Positions 1 through 8,765 of a stretch of DNA of 64,000 nucleotides are shown here, in pieces (position 1 is the stretch's first letter; each line of letters starts with the position of its first letter). The notes beneath the pieces were generated by a model. It ran no database searches. It saw only the letters and a program-made list of their open reading frames with translations, and was not told where the DNA came from. Position numbers and translations under genes: made by a program. Source of the DNA: Litoribrevibacter albus. Lineage in GTDB: Bacteria; Pseudomonadota; Gammaproteobacteria; Pseudomonadales; Litoribrevibacteraceae. The stretch covers positions 186,001 through 250,000 of the forward strand of contig NZ_BSNM01000027.1 in NCBI RefSeq assembly GCF_030159995.1, given 5' to 3'.

Positions 1-684
1 ACCTGCAGCCATGCCGGTTGCCGATTCTTCCTGAATGCCATAACGCGGAGCGAACATTCGGGTTGAGGCATCTCGCCCAGGCACGTTGGTTTCGGTTGTA
101 AAAACGTAGTAGCCAATCAGATCATACTTTTCGGAGATGGCGTCGATTTCCGGTTGATTCGGCTGTATCGCTTCAAGCTGCTCAATGTTGTTCACTCCCA
201 CCACTAAAAAGCCGTTTCCTGTGTTAGCAATCACAGGTTTTGCCAAGATCTTTTCTTGTGAAGCGTCATCTGAAAGCCCCAAAGAAGTTAGGATTCGATC
301 GTGATCCCCTACCGGATCTGTGTACTTAGGAGCCAGTTGCTCCATGTAGGCAACGTCACCTTTCACTTCAATCTGACGAACGCCGTCAATGGTTTCTTTG
401 GAGGTATTCGGTGAAGGGATCAAACCTTGCTGAGACAGATAACTGAAGGTAGCAATGGTGGCGTGCCCACAGTGTGCAATTTGCATCTGGGGCGTAAAGA
501 AATCGAGTTTGAAATCAGCGACATCAGATTTGGAAACAAACGCTGTTTCTGACAAGCCAACTTGTTTGGCAATGTTGAGTTTCTGTTCATTGGTTAGCTC
601 ATCGGCATTCAAGACAACTCCCGCCGGATTACCTCCACGATTGTCATCGACAAAGGCATTCAAAATAGCAACATTAACTTTCAT
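1..684 (-). CDS. PhzF-family isomerase-like protein, C-terminus outside window
   Basis: The reading frame starts at ATG 684 and stays open for 228 codons to the window edge, so the C-terminal part is missing. The N-terminus (NAFVDDNRGGNPAGVVL) and the following SETAFV segment, with the family's catalytic glutamate position near residue 46, are typical of the PhzF/diaminopimelate-epimerase-like fold, as is the later CGHATIA segment. Family members are cytosolic isomerases. Only some make phenazines and most have no known substrate, so no pathway is assigned. It lies directly downstream of a MerR-type regulator on the same strand, and its promoter overlaps the regulator's stop codon, suggesting that the regulator controls it. 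Confidence 0.85.
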   Translation of the reverse strand, partial: MKVNVAILNAFVDDNRGGNPAGVVLNADELTNEQKLNIAKQVGLSETAFVSKSDVADFKLDFFTPQMQIAHCGHATIATFSYLSQQGLIPSPNTSKETIDGVRQIEVKGDVAYMEQLAPKYTDPVGDHDRILTSLGLSDDASQEKILAKPVIANTGNGFLVVGVNNIEQLEAIQPNQPEIDAISEKYDLIGYYVFTTETNVPGRDASTRMFAPRYGIQEESATGMAAG

Positions 685-725
685 AACCTATCTCCTTTAA
701 TCGTTCTAAAATCGGTATGAAAGCA

Positions 726-757
726 ATGCTAGCAATCTAGAGTATGGTCTAGGTCAA
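726..757 (-). promoter_or_regulatory. MerR-type promoter/operator for the PhzF-like gene
   Basis: Reading the minus strand, a TTGACC -35 element (757-752) is followed 20 bases later by a TAGCAT -10 element (731-726). The spacer holds a perfect dyad, CTAGA-6-TCTAG (737-752). An overlong 19-20 base spacer with a central dyad is the hallmark of promoters activated by MerR-family proteins through DNA untwisting. The -35 element overlaps the 3' end of the MerR gene. Confidence 0.65.
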
Positions 758-1093
758 GCGTTTTAGACGTGAAATTTTATTGGCGGTGACATCTACATAG
801 TGTTCGATGCTTTTCTGTTGTTCTTTCAGATGTTCGAGATGATCTTCGAGAATACTCAAACAGGTGGCGCTGTCGTCATTGTAAAAGGCGAGAGAGTATT
901 CTTTGATTCGACTGAGTGGCATTCCCGAGTTTTTCATGCAGGCGATCCAGTTTAATAGATCCACATCTTTAACATTGTATGCGCGATGCCCACTGGCATC
1001 TTTCTCTGGCTGGTTGATCAACCCTTGTTTTTCGTAATATCGAATGGTGTGAATGCCTAAGCCGGTATTCTCACTGACCACTCCAATTTTCAT
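749..1093 (-). CDS. MerR-family transcriptional regulator
   Basis: A 114-residue cytosolic regulator. The N-terminus carries the MerR winged-helix DNA-binding domain: the helix-turn-helix at about residues 2-20, the signature RYYEKQGLI at about 18-26 and SGHRAY at about 35-40. A long dimerisation helix fills about residues 78-110. There is no C-terminal effector domain and no metal-binding cysteine cluster; isolated cysteines occur near residues 52 and 78. This size and build match the AdhR/NmlR-like small MerR proteins that sense aldehyde or oxidative stress, but the signal cannot be read from sequence. It is followed by the PhzF-like gene, whose promoter has a MerR-type dyad. Confidence 0.9.
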   Translation of the reverse strand: MKIGVVSENTGLGIHTIRYYEKQGLINQPEKDASGHRAYNVKDVDLLNWIACMKNSGMPLSRIKEYSLAFYNDDSATCLSILEDHLEHLKEQQKSIEHYVDVTANKISRLKRLT

Positions 1094-1173
1094 ACCTTAC
1101 GTTCCTGTTTAAATCTTTCGTTGCTATTTCAAAAAAGCTATACGTCCGTTCTGTTCTTATTATCTCTGTCTGA

Positions 1174-2028
1174 CTATTGATGCCAGTATTCTTTGGGGAT
1201 TGCCAACGTACGTTCCGATAAATTGGGATTCGGGATATCAATGCGACGACGTTCAGCCAATCGAGATTGTTCGATCGCACTCTTAATGTCTGGATGATTA
1301 TAAAAGAACTCCAATAAACTCCCATCTTGATAGGCCAACGTAAAGCCTCGTTCGATGGCAGAACTCAATTCAACGTTTTCATGACTGGTGAAAAAGAACA
1401 TCGCCAACGGGTACACCAACAATAGGTTTTCCTCCACAGCAAGGCTATGCAAGGTTGGCTTTCGGCTCTTTAACTCGCCATAGACTTCCTGAAGGCTGCG
1501 TGAAAAATAATCGCCCCGACCGAGATTAATCATCTTAAACAGGTTTTCGTACAAGCTTTGCAATTGCTTGAGGCCAGAATACTCAAGGATTGGAATATCA
1601 CTCCATCCCAGCCCCTGAACACCAATGTAATGCTGCAGATCATTCAGCGTTTGTACCTGATTGAACCTCGTTTGATTATCTCTATGAATGATAAAAATAC
1701 GATAGCCCAGAAAGCCCCGGTAAATCGGAAAAGGAACGGCATGAAGAATGTCCTCATACTCCTTGGAGGTTCCCATCCAATAGACATCCAACCGATTTCT
1801 TTTTAACGATTCCACAACCCGAGCTTGGGAATACAAGCCATTGGTGACTCTTAATTGATGTTTAAAATTAGCTTTATTCAGGACAAAGATTAATAGATCA
1901 ATGGGATAACCACTGTCTCTGGCTTCAAAATGAGAGGTTCTGGGAATTACGACTTCATGCGCTGAAAGTAAGGTCGAAACCCCAAGTAGCAAGACTATCG
2001 TCACCCAGCGAAACAGCATAATCACCAC
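1174..2028 (-). CDS. Periplasmic substrate-binding-like protein
   Basis: A 284-residue protein with an N-terminal signal peptide (hydrophobic stretch at about residues 5-22, probable cleavage after LLSA). The rest resembles the type 2 periplasmic binding fold (SBP_bac_3-like). There are no transporter permease or ATPase genes beside it, so it may act as a lone sensor or scavenging protein, as many such solo proteins do in marine gammaproteobacteria. A second ATG lies three codons in (2019) and could be the true start. The gene is monocistronic as far as can be seen. The ligand is unknown. Confidence 0.65.
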   Translation of the reverse strand: MVIMLFRWVTIVLLLGVSTLLSAHEVVIPRTSHFEARDSGYPIDLLIFVLNKANFKHQLRVTNGLYSQARVVESLKRNRLDVYWMGTSKEYEDILHAVPFPIYRGFLGYRIFIIHRDNQTRFNQVQTLNDLQHYIGVQGLGWSDIPILEYSGLKQLQSLYENLFKMINLGRGDYFSRSLQEVYGELKSRKPTLHSLAVEENLLLVYPLAMFFFTSHENVELSSAIERGFTLAYQDGSLLEFFYNHPDIKSAIEQSRLAERRRIDIPNPNLSERTLAIPKEYWHQ

Positions 2029-2167
2029 CTTAAATGAATCATCTATCAGTGTAGCCCTGATTGATGGTCTCGGTGGTGTTTTGCCAGAAACACTGTGTTT
2101 GTTGAATCAGAAATTGATGTCCGTCAGCCTCACTACGGTTTTGTGTTTGAAAACCACAATCAGGAAA

Positions 2168-3193
2168 TCATTGATAACTGACTGCACGTTGCAGCAAGCC
2201 ATACCGTTGTCGATATTCGGTCATGGTTAACCCCATCGTTTTCTTGAACAATCGTCGGAAGGAACTCACATCTTCATAACCGGATTCCCAAATCAGACTG
2301 TTTACTTGCTTGTTGCTGGTCTCCAACCCCCGACGTACAAATTCAATACGCAGACGCTGTAAGTACGCAATCGGTGTTTCCCCAGTAGCTTGCTTAAAAC
2401 GGCGAGTCAATTGACGCTCGCTGATCGACACCTGAGTCATTAATTCAGGTAACGATTCGACGTCCTGAAAATGCTGTTCCAGTAAGGACTGAAGTTGTGA
2501 AACGTAGGGATCTCCGTGTGTTTGATTGGGTAAAAACATACTGAACGGGGTTTGAAAATCCTGTGCGGGTTCAATTAACATCAGCCGACCCGCTTGCAAT
2601 GCCAGTTCACGACTGTGGAAGCGTTCAATAAGATACAACACCATTTTCGAAATAGCCGATGCGCCACCGACACTGATGATATCTCCATGATCCAACACCA
2701 GCTGCTTCACATCGAAGACCTGCTCGGGAAACAATTTCTGAGCAAGAGAATCCATCAGCCAATGCGTCGTTAACGCTTTACCGGAAGCAATACCGGACGA
2801 CGCCACCAGAAAGTTACCATGACACACGCCAACCACCACCGTTCCGGCCTGATGCCAGGTTCGAATCAGCTGAACATAATCTTCATTAACCACCAGGGAT
2901 TGCGCTAACCGTCGTTCATCAGTGGTGGCTTGCAACATGCCGGGGACGATTAAGATGTCGGGTCTGTCATCAGGATCAATCACTGTCACAGGGCCAATCG
3001 GGAAACCGTTATATGCCCTGTGTTCTTGATTCCGGCCGATCAATTGATAAGGAAAAATATCCTCTTCTACACCGGACGATTTTCGGTGAGTATAGTTTGC
3101 AGCGATTAACGTATCCACGACAGAAAAGATCCCCGAAGCGGGACAACGATCCCCAATCAAGATAGAAATTCGAGTCTTTTGCATATCCTTCAC
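2168..3193 (-). CDS. GlxA-type AraC-family transcriptional regulator
   Basis: A 341-residue regulator with two domains: an N-terminal DJ-1/PfpI-like sensor domain (about residues 8-180, with the conserved GVCHGNF nucleophile-elbow cysteine and TTHW motif) and a C-terminal AraC double helix-turn-helix (about 235-330). This is the GlxA/CdhR/GbdR class, often activators of catabolic genes for quaternary amines or amino acids. It is divergent from an alpha/beta hydrolase gene at 3429, and three related sequence elements lie between the two (3273-3350). The hydrolase is therefore the likely target (inference). The inducer is unknown. Confidence 0.88.
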   Translation of the reverse strand: MKDMQKTRISILIGDRCPASGIFSVVDTLIAANYTHRKSSGVEEDIFPYQLIGRNQEHRAYNGFPIGPVTVIDPDDRPDILIVPGMLQATTDERRLAQSLVVNEDYVQLIRTWHQAGTVVVGVCHGNFLVASSGIASGKALTTHWLMDSLAQKLFPEQVFDVKQLVLDHGDIISVGGASAISKMVLYLIERFHSRELALQAGRLMLIEPAQDFQTPFSMFLPNQTHGDPYVSQLQSLLEQHFQDVESLPELMTQVSISERQLTRRFKQATGETPIAYLQRLRIEFVRRGLETSNKQVNSLIWESGYEDVSSFRRLFKKTMGLTMTEYRQRYGLLQRAVSYQ

Positions 3194-3272
3194 CTTCTTC
3201 TGACTTCTATAACATCACACCAAGCAATGGCTTATTCAACATTATAGATGCAGTTTTAGCCACCCCAAGGGT

Positions 3273-3350
3273 GTCATATTTGACATTTTTAATGCCTTTA
3301 CAGCCACAAGAATTAAAAAGTGATATTTGTCTAAAAAGGCCATATTTACG
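3273..3350. promoter_or_regulatory. Repeated operator-like elements between AraC-type regulator and hydrolase
   Basis: Three similar 12-base elements lie in the divergent intergenic region: GTCATATTTGAC (3273-3284, inside the perfect dyad TGTCA-TATT-TGACA at 3272-3285), GTGATATTTGTC (3320-3331) and the weaker GCCATATTTACG (3339-3350). AraC-family proteins commonly bind direct repeats near the promoters they activate. The spacing of 47 and 19 bases is not a simple helical multiple, so the site assignment is tentative. Confidence 0.4.
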
Positions 3351-3428
3351 CCGTTAAAGACATCCCGCTTTTCAGAGGTTCATGAATATGATGGTCTCAA
3401 GTTCAATGAGTAGACTGAGGAGCCAGCT

Positions 3429-4409
3429 ATGAACAGTGCGACCCAAAACGCAACGCCATCAATGAACGCCTCGGCAACGTTCACTGAATCAACGTCACGC
3501 AATAAGTACGATCAGCAACCTGGGCATTCAAGAGCAGAACATCAATGGTTTTCGCATATTGAAGACTACATTACGCAGCAAAGACAACCTGCCCCGTTCA
3601 TCTGGGCGGGGAAAACGGTACGTGCAGTCAATATGGTATCGACACGGGCCGCCGGTAAGCTGGCACATAAGATCTGGTTTACGCCCCAGAATCGTCCGAT
3701 CAGCGAGGCCGACCACAGTTGGCTGAAATCGGCATCTCAGGAACTGCTGAGCTATAAATGTCAGGCCATTCCATTGTATCAATGGGGCGCAGGCCCAACC
3801 GTATTAACCGTTCACGGCTGGGGTGGCCATTCGGGGCAGTTTCGACAAATGACTCAAGCGCTGGTTAAAGCGGGATATCGTGTACTGAGCTTCGATGCAC
3901 CAGGTCATGGTTTAGCGGAAGGAAACACCACTAACGCAGAGGAAATCAGTGAGATCATTCAAATGATTGCCAGACATCAAACGATCGCCGGCATCATCAG
4001 CCACTCCATTGGCGGGTTATCCAGTCATCATGCAATAAATAACGGTGCAAAGGCAGGTTTCCATGCGGTATTGAACACCCCTATGTGTCTGACACACATC
4101 GTACATACCTTTAAACATCAGCTGTCTTTACCCAGTGAAGTGATCGATCAACATAACGCATTGATGGAAAAGAAATTCGGCCCGGACTTTTGGCCTAACT
4201 ATGATTTACGGAACCAATCCAAGCCTATTCCGCAGTTTTTCAGTTATGACGATCAGGATCACCAAGTGAGCCCTGAAGTGGGGAAAACATTGCAATCTCA
4301 CTTTCCAGAAGCTGACTTTGTTTTCACTCAGCAATTAGGACACAACAAAGCCGTAAGAACGCCGGAGATCATTGAGGCCGTAAAAGCCTTCATTCAAAAA
4401 AACCAATAA
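3429..4409 (+). CDS. Alpha/beta hydrolase
   Basis: A 326-residue cytosolic hydrolase with no signal peptide. The alpha/beta hydrolase fold begins at about residue 120. Visible are the oxyanion-hole motif VHGWGGHSGQF (about 128-138), the FDAPGHG strand-turn and the nucleophile elbow SHSIGG with Ser at about residue 193. An acidic residue lies in DDQDH, and the catalytic His is likely in LGHNKAV near residue 309. The first 110 residues are a low-similarity extension. The substrate is unknown; an esterase or lipase-like role is the family default. Transcription diverges from the GlxA-type regulator, which probably controls it. A hairpin terminator follows. Confidence 0.85.
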   Translation: MNSATQNATPSMNASATFTESTSRNKYDQQPGHSRAEHQWFSHIEDYITQQRQPAPFIWAGKTVRAVNMVSTRAAGKLAHKIWFTPQNRPISEADHSWLKSASQELLSYKCQAIPLYQWGAGPTVLTVHGWGGHSGQFRQMTQALVKAGYRVLSFDAPGHGLAEGNTTNAEEISEIIQMIARHQTIAGIISHSIGGLSSHHAINNGAKAGFHAVLNTPMCLTHIVHTFKHQLSLPSEVIDQHNALMEKKFGPDFWPNYDLRNQSKPIPQFFSYDDQDHQVSPEVGKTLQSHFPEADFVFTQQLGHNKAVRTPEIIEAVKAFIQKNQ

Positions 4410-4463
4410 GACGAATAAGTAAACGGGATCGAGATTGAATCCAGAGATTGGCAACCTGACTTA

Positions 4464-4512
4464 CCAGTTGTGAGGTAGAGAATGATCACCGCTACCAACC
4501 AACTGGCCTTTT
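4464..4512 (+). terminator. Intrinsic terminator after the hydrolase gene
   Basis: A two-part stem (CCAGTTG 4464-4470 with CAACTGG 4500-4506; inner GGTAG 4474-4478 with CTACC 4492-4496) is followed by CC and a run of five T. It ends at the stop codon of the convergent diguanylate cyclase gene. Confidence 0.6.
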
Positions 4513-5471
4513 TAGCCCGCCTTTCTGGCACGCTTGGTGCGGTACATTTCCTGATCCGCCGATTCCACCAACTGATCAAAATCCATATCCACTTCAGGAA
4601 CAAGGATGCCCCCAATACTGACTTTCAACGGTCGGCCACAAGGTAAAACCTGATCACTAAGGAAACGATTCATCCGCTGAATCACCGCCGGTAAGGTGTC
4701 GATTTCAGTTAACAAGACTAAAGCAACGAATTCATCGCCACCGATTCGGGCGGAAATATCGTTATCCCTAAGACAGGCTTCCATCCCTCGGGCAAGCGCA
4801 ATAATGGCTTCATCACCCGCCTCATGCCCCAACAAATCATTAATCTCTTTCAAGTCATCAATATCGAGATACAGCAAGCCCAAATTACAGCCAATACGAC
4901 AAGCCAGTTTATGTTGCTGATGCGCTAAAATCCGAAATCCCCGACGATTATACAAGCCGGTCAGCTCATCACTCATGGCAATTTCTTCAAGTTCTTTATT
5001 GCGTTGAATTAACGCCAAATCACCTTCAACGATGTCTTTGAACTGTTCCACCAGCTTAGGATACACAGGGTCATAATTGGTGGGCGCAATGTCCATCACA
5101 CAGACAGTTCCAAAGAGATCTCCGTCGGGCATAAAAATAGGCATGCCCAAATAAGAGACCATGCCATCAGCCGCTTCGGGATTGTCATCCCAGAAGGGGT
5201 CTTTACTCGCGTCCCGGACATAAAGCGGGTCTTTGGTTTCGATGACTTTCTTACAGTAGAGGTTGATGTCATAGCTGTAGACATCCCCGGTACCGTATTT
5301 GATCTGTTGCTTTTCACAAGCAACCACAGCCATCAGCCCTGAGGAAGTGCATTGAACAATGAAAGCAGCAGGCGCATGGCAGGCTTCAGCCATAACATTA
5401 ACGGTATGCTGCCACTTTTTTAGCCAAGGACTGAAACGATCGGAATGAAGAACCCACTCTGTCTGAGACAT
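4512..5471 (-). CDS. GAF-GGDEF diguanylate cyclase
   Basis: A 319-residue protein that should make the second messenger cyclic di-GMP from two GTP. A GAF sensor domain occupies about residues 25-150 and the GGDEF catalytic domain about 160-315. The active-site GGDEF is intact at about 244-248 and the product-inhibition site RDND (RxxD) sits exactly five residues upstream, so an active, feedback-inhibited cyclase is expected. There are no membrane segments, so it should sense a cytosolic ligand through the GAF domain. It is convergent with the alpha/beta hydrolase and appears to be a single-gene unit. Confidence 0.93.
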   Translation of the reverse strand: MSQTEWVLHSDRFSPWLKKWQHTVNVMAEACHAPAAFIVQCTSSGLMAVVACEKQQIKYGTGDVYSYDINLYCKKVIETKDPLYVRDASKDPFWDDNPEAADGMVSYLGMPIFMPDGDLFGTVCVMDIAPTNYDPVYPKLVEQFKDIVEGDLALIQRNKELEEIAMSDELTGLYNRRGFRILAHQQHKLACRIGCNLGLLYLDIDDLKEINDLLGHEAGDEAIIALARGMEACLRDNDISARIGGDEFVALVLLTEIDTLPAVIQRMNRFLSDQVLPCGRPLKVSIGGILVPEVDMDFDQLVESADQEMYRTKRARKAG

Positions 5472-5617
5472 AAGCGACTACCTAGTTCTGGTGCGCCCAG
5501 CAGTGCGCACTGAGTGATATCTATAAATTTAGTCGGATTTCCACCCACAGACACAGCTATTTGATAAGCGGTTACTCACATGCGACCTGATCAGGCCGAT
5601 TCCTCTGATAAAGAAAG

Positions 5618-5640
5618 AGGGAGCCTAGCTCCCCCTATCA
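5618..5640 (-). terminator. Intrinsic terminator of the nuclease gene
   Basis: On the minus strand a GGGAGC/GCTCCC stem with a three-base loop (5619-5633) is followed by the T-rich tract TCTTTCTTT, about 40 bases after the nuclease stop codon. Confidence 0.65.
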
Positions 5641-5672
5641 TAGACATACGATGTAAATCGTAATCTAAGCCA

Positions 5673-8492
5673 TTAAAAACGACCGAAAATCAATCCCAAA
5701 AGCCACGTCAGGAAGTCGATAATTCGCTGCCAAGGGCTTGGCTGCGGACGGTTATCCACAATATCAAACTCAGTGTTCACGGAATCACGACCATCTGACA
5801 CGGTCACCGAAACCGTCGCAGGCAGATGATCAAAGCTGGCGTCCGAAAGCTCTGCCGTAATCACGCCCTCATCTGACACGCTGAACCCAGCAGGTAAGCC
5901 TTGCACTTGGTACGTCAACTCATCGCCATTGGCGTCCACAAAGTACTCGCCCAAGTCCAGCTCCACTTCTTGATCCAGTCCCGTTAAGGATAATGTCGGA
6001 ATGTCTTCCTTCAGCATTGGTGCGCTGTTCTCAAAACGTAATCCCACCACAATAGGGTCATGATCCGAGGAGCGGAAGGCATCGGCAGAGGCATAGTTAT
6101 CCACCGAGTTATAGCTCTGACCATTGGCTTCGGTGAGGTAATCCACCATTGAATCTTCAACGGAGTTGATGTGCCAGGCATCCACGCTCACCACATGCTC
6201 AACCAAGCCATCGCTCGCCAATGCATGATCCAAACTGCCAAGAAAACCGCTGAACGAGTAGGAGAAAGGTTTGGTTTCAGACGCCTTGTCGGTGTACTTC
6301 AGATTAGTAAAGCCGTCACCGTAGAATACCTGCATTGGATCTTCCTGACTGTACGCATTCAAGTCACCCAAGATCATCACTTTGTCTGTTTCAACACCGG
6401 TTGGCTGAGTCGCTAAGAACTGAGTCAAGGCTTGTGCGGCTTTGGTACGAGTCAGGTTACAGTTGCCCTGGCCATCCTGACCTTCGTTGGCTTCGTTACA
6501 CGCCGACCCTTTGGACTTAAGGTGGTTCACAGACAAGGTGAAGGTCTCACCCTGGTAATCAAAACTTTGAATCAAAGACGGACGGTTTTTGTCATCAATG
6601 AACAGCGGGTCACCGTTCTCGTCTACAGGCGAGTTATCACTGTTCAGGATCACAGTCTCGCCCGTTGGACTCAACTTCGCAGAACGATAGAGAAGCCCCA
6701 CTGAAATCGCGTCACTACCGATGGCATCCACATTTGGATTAACAAAGCGGTATTCGTTGCCCGGCTGTTGTTGCGTATTCAATGCAGCCACTAAATCCTG
6801 AATGGCACTGTTGGCATCATAACCGTCGTTTTCGATTTCCATTAAAGCAACAACGTCAGCGTTCATTGCAGTCAATGCCGCCACGATCTTATCCGTCTGC
6901 ATAGTGAACGCATCGTAGCTTGGCGCACCACGCGAGGTCGGGAAACCACCGCCTTGGCCATCGCCATTGAAGAAGTTAAGCACGTTCATGCCCACCACCA
7001 CCAAATCCGCCTCTTCCGAAATCACTGGTTCAAGTGTACGAGGTGCGGTCGGGTCGATGGTCAGATTCGAAGGGATCACCGTATAGTTGTTACGCCAGCC
7101 GTGCATCACTCCTTCAAGATCACGTACGCGGTATCCGATACGCATCGGGTTATCCGCCGAGAAACCTGAGTCATCCGGGAATGGAATGAACGACGGATAC
7201 GATGCAGACACGCCATCATCCACTAACAATACATCGAGTGGACGCGCCTCTGCGGCCGCTAGTGCTTCCGCAGACCCCGGCAGAGCAATTTCAGTCGGTT
7301 GATAATGCAACTTAGACGACACCACGAACTGACCGTAGTTACCGAAGCCATAACCGGTACCGAATAAGTCGCTGACTATTAGTTCCTGGTTGGTTTGAAC
7401 GCGCATCCCTTCTACGGCTTCCAGCGCTTCAAGCGATGCAACCGGCAAGGTTACAGACGCAGCGGTTGGCAGGTCGTTTCCTGAAGAACACACCACCAGC
7501 TCATCGACGCTCTTCAACTGAGTGGCGTTGTTGAATTCAGCCACCGATGCCATCAAGCGAACTTTGTCGCCAACATTCACAACATTACGGTAGTCATAGA
7601 CAAAAACACCTTCTGAGGTATTATCATTGCCATCGCTGTCAGACGCTTCTTCTTGTAACCAAAAACCGCTGTATTGGTAAGAAGCATCGCCGTTGGCCAA
7701 TGTACCGCCTTGTAGATCCGCCGTTACAATGGCTTCAACAATCACCTTCTGACCAGACAGTGGCGACGCATCGTTTGAAATGTCTGTGATATTGCCCTGC
7801 ACAGCACTGATCAGTGCATAGCCTTCAACCGTTGGATCACCACACTCACCCAGAGTTGGCTCAGGATCTGGATCAACACCACCACAGGCATTCACCGTAC
7901 CCGGTGTCGGCACAAGCTGTTGATAGCCATCGGTGTTACGGGCAACTCTTTCACCACAACGTTGGTTCGAGTGGCTGTCTTTATCGCCCGCGCCACCTTC
8001 ATTGACTTGCGGTTGGCCTGTATTCAACAAAGGCAATAAGCCACTGTCATCACCATCGTTGGTGTCATAGACCAACGCATCGATAAGGTTATTGGTTGTG
8101 ATCGCTGACCCATTCGGGAACTGGCTGGCTGCTGCTTGATATAAGGCCACCGCATCGGCTCCGTTCTGAACCAAATTGCTGTCCGGCGACACATCCAGAT
8201 CACAATTGACCACATTGGCGGCATCACCACACACCACGAAGTAACCGTTGCTGTCCGTTACCTGACCAGACAGATCAATGGTCATGTAACTGGTGTCGTT
8301 GCTGCCGTTGAAGAAGACCAAGGCATAGCCGTCGAGAGAGGTATTACCGGCGCCGCCATCATACAGTTCAACAAATTCGGCGGTATCTGTACCCGGGTTG
8401 TCGCTGTCGACCTCATTGATGACCGGTGCAGCCATCAGAGAGGCAGAAACACTACTGCTCATAATGGCAGAAGCTAATAATAATTTTCGCAT
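5673..8492 (-). CDS. ExeM/NucH-type secreted endonuclease with lamin-tail domain
   Basis: A 939-residue secreted or surface nuclease. It has a signal peptide (about 1-21), a lamin-tail domain (about 24-150), an OB-fold-like region (about 235-350) and an endonuclease/exonuclease/phosphatase domain (about 495-820). That domain shows NVLNFF, the metal-binding glutamate in MEIENDG, LGDLNAYS and the terminal SDHDPIVVGL motif. A cadherin/Ig-like domain and a short hydrophobic tail (about 920-939) follow. Relatives in Shewanella and Vibrio degrade extracellular DNA for phosphate or nucleotide supply and biofilm turnover. The hydrophobic end suggests surface retention but is not a clear GlyGly-CTERM. 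A Pho-box-like site lies about 100 bases upstream. Confidence 0.9.
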   Translation of the reverse strand: MRKLLLASAIMSSSVSASLMAAPVINEVDSDNPGTDTAEFVELYDGGAGNTSLDGYALVFFNGSNDTSYMTIDLSGQVTDSNGYFVVCGDAANVVNCDLDVSPDSNLVQNGADAVALYQAAASQFPNGSAITTNNLIDALVYDTNDGDDSGLLPLLNTGQPQVNEGGAGDKDSHSNQRCGERVARNTDGYQQLVPTPGTVNACGGVDPDPEPTLGECGDPTVEGYALISAVQGNITDISNDASPLSGQKVIVEAIVTADLQGGTLANGDASYQYSGFWLQEEASDSDGNDNTSEGVFVYDYRNVVNVGDKVRLMASVAEFNNATQLKSVDELVVCSSGNDLPTAASVTLPVASLEALEAVEGMRVQTNQELIVSDLFGTGYGFGNYGQFVVSSKLHYQPTEIALPGSAEALAAAEARPLDVLLVDDGVSASYPSFIPFPDDSGFSADNPMRIGYRVRDLEGVMHGWRNNYTVIPSNLTIDPTAPRTLEPVISEEADLVVVGMNVLNFFNGDGQGGGFPTSRGAPSYDAFTMQTDKIVAALTAMNADVVALMEIENDGYDANSAIQDLVAALNTQQQPGNEYRFVNPNVDAIGSDAISVGLLYRSAKLSPTGETVILNSDNSPVDENGDPLFIDDKNRPSLIQSFDYQGETFTLSVNHLKSKGSACNEANEGQDGQGNCNLTRTKAAQALTQFLATQPTGVETDKVMILGDLNAYSQEDPMQVFYGDGFTNLKYTDKASETKPFSYSFSGFLGSLDHALASDGLVEHVVSVDAWHINSVEDSMVDYLTEANGQSYNSVDNYASADAFRSSDHDPIVVGLRFENSAPMLKEDIPTLSLTGLDQEVELDLGEYFVDANGDELTYQVQGLPAGFSVSDEGVITAELSDASFDHLPATVSVTVSDGRDSVNTEFDIVDNRPQPSPWQRIIDFLTWLLGLIFGRF

Positions 8493-8589
8493 GAGAGCTC
8501 CAATTTTTAATCAAATGGTTATAGTTTTGGATTAAAAGGAGCTATTAGACGGAGCAATTGCTACAGGTCGGATAACAAACGATGAAGAC

Positions 8590-8610
8590 TGTGTGCGATT
8601 TTTATGAAAG
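8590..8610 (-). promoter_or_regulatory. Pho-box-like site upstream of the nuclease gene
   Basis: On the minus strand, CTTTCATAAAA followed by ATCGCACACA resembles the PhoB site (two 11-base units of the CTGTCAT type). The first unit matches 10 of 11 bases and the second is poor. It lies about 100 bases before the nuclease start. Phosphate control is known for ExeM-type nucleases, but the weak second half keeps this tentative. Confidence 0.3.
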
Positions 8611-8654
8611 GACAACAAACCGAGAATCAATTCATAAAATGGTCTGTACGCAAC

Positions 8655-8698
8655 TGATAATCAAGTGGTACACAAGTGATGATCAAGCGGTACACACT
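8655..8698. repeat. 22-bp direct repeat upstream of the nuclease gene
   Basis: Two adjacent 22-base units (8655-8676 and 8677-8698) share the core TGATrATCAAGyGGTACACA with two differences. A period of about two helical turns places both copies on the same DNA face, as expected for a cooperative regulator site. Each unit contains a GTAC palindrome. The regulator is unknown. Confidence 0.55.
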
Positions 8699-8712
8699 GC
8701 GGGAGCAGACAA

Positions 8713-8741
8713 AAAAAGAGGTTCGCAATGAACCTCTTTTT
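8713..8741 (-). terminator. Intrinsic terminator of the aru/ast operon
   Basis: A 12-bp stem (8713-8724 with 8730-8741; core AGAGGTTC/GAACCTCT) with the loop GCAAT has A/T runs on both sides. On the minus strand it lies 25 bases after the astB stop codon and ends in a T run. Confidence 0.85.
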
Positions 8742-8765
8742 GGTTTTCATGTAGAGAGTAAGGAT

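Noticed and set aside
1071-1325. 84-residue minus-strand frame between the binding protein and the MerR gene
   Set aside because: It overlaps the end of the binding-protein gene in another frame and has no ribosome site or family features.
5752-5760. Single perfect DnaA box TTATCCACA (also at 43546-43554 and 54096-54104)
   Set aside because: Isolated boxes within or beside coding sequence, with no AT-rich stretch or second box. A nonamer is expected by chance about this often in 64 kb.
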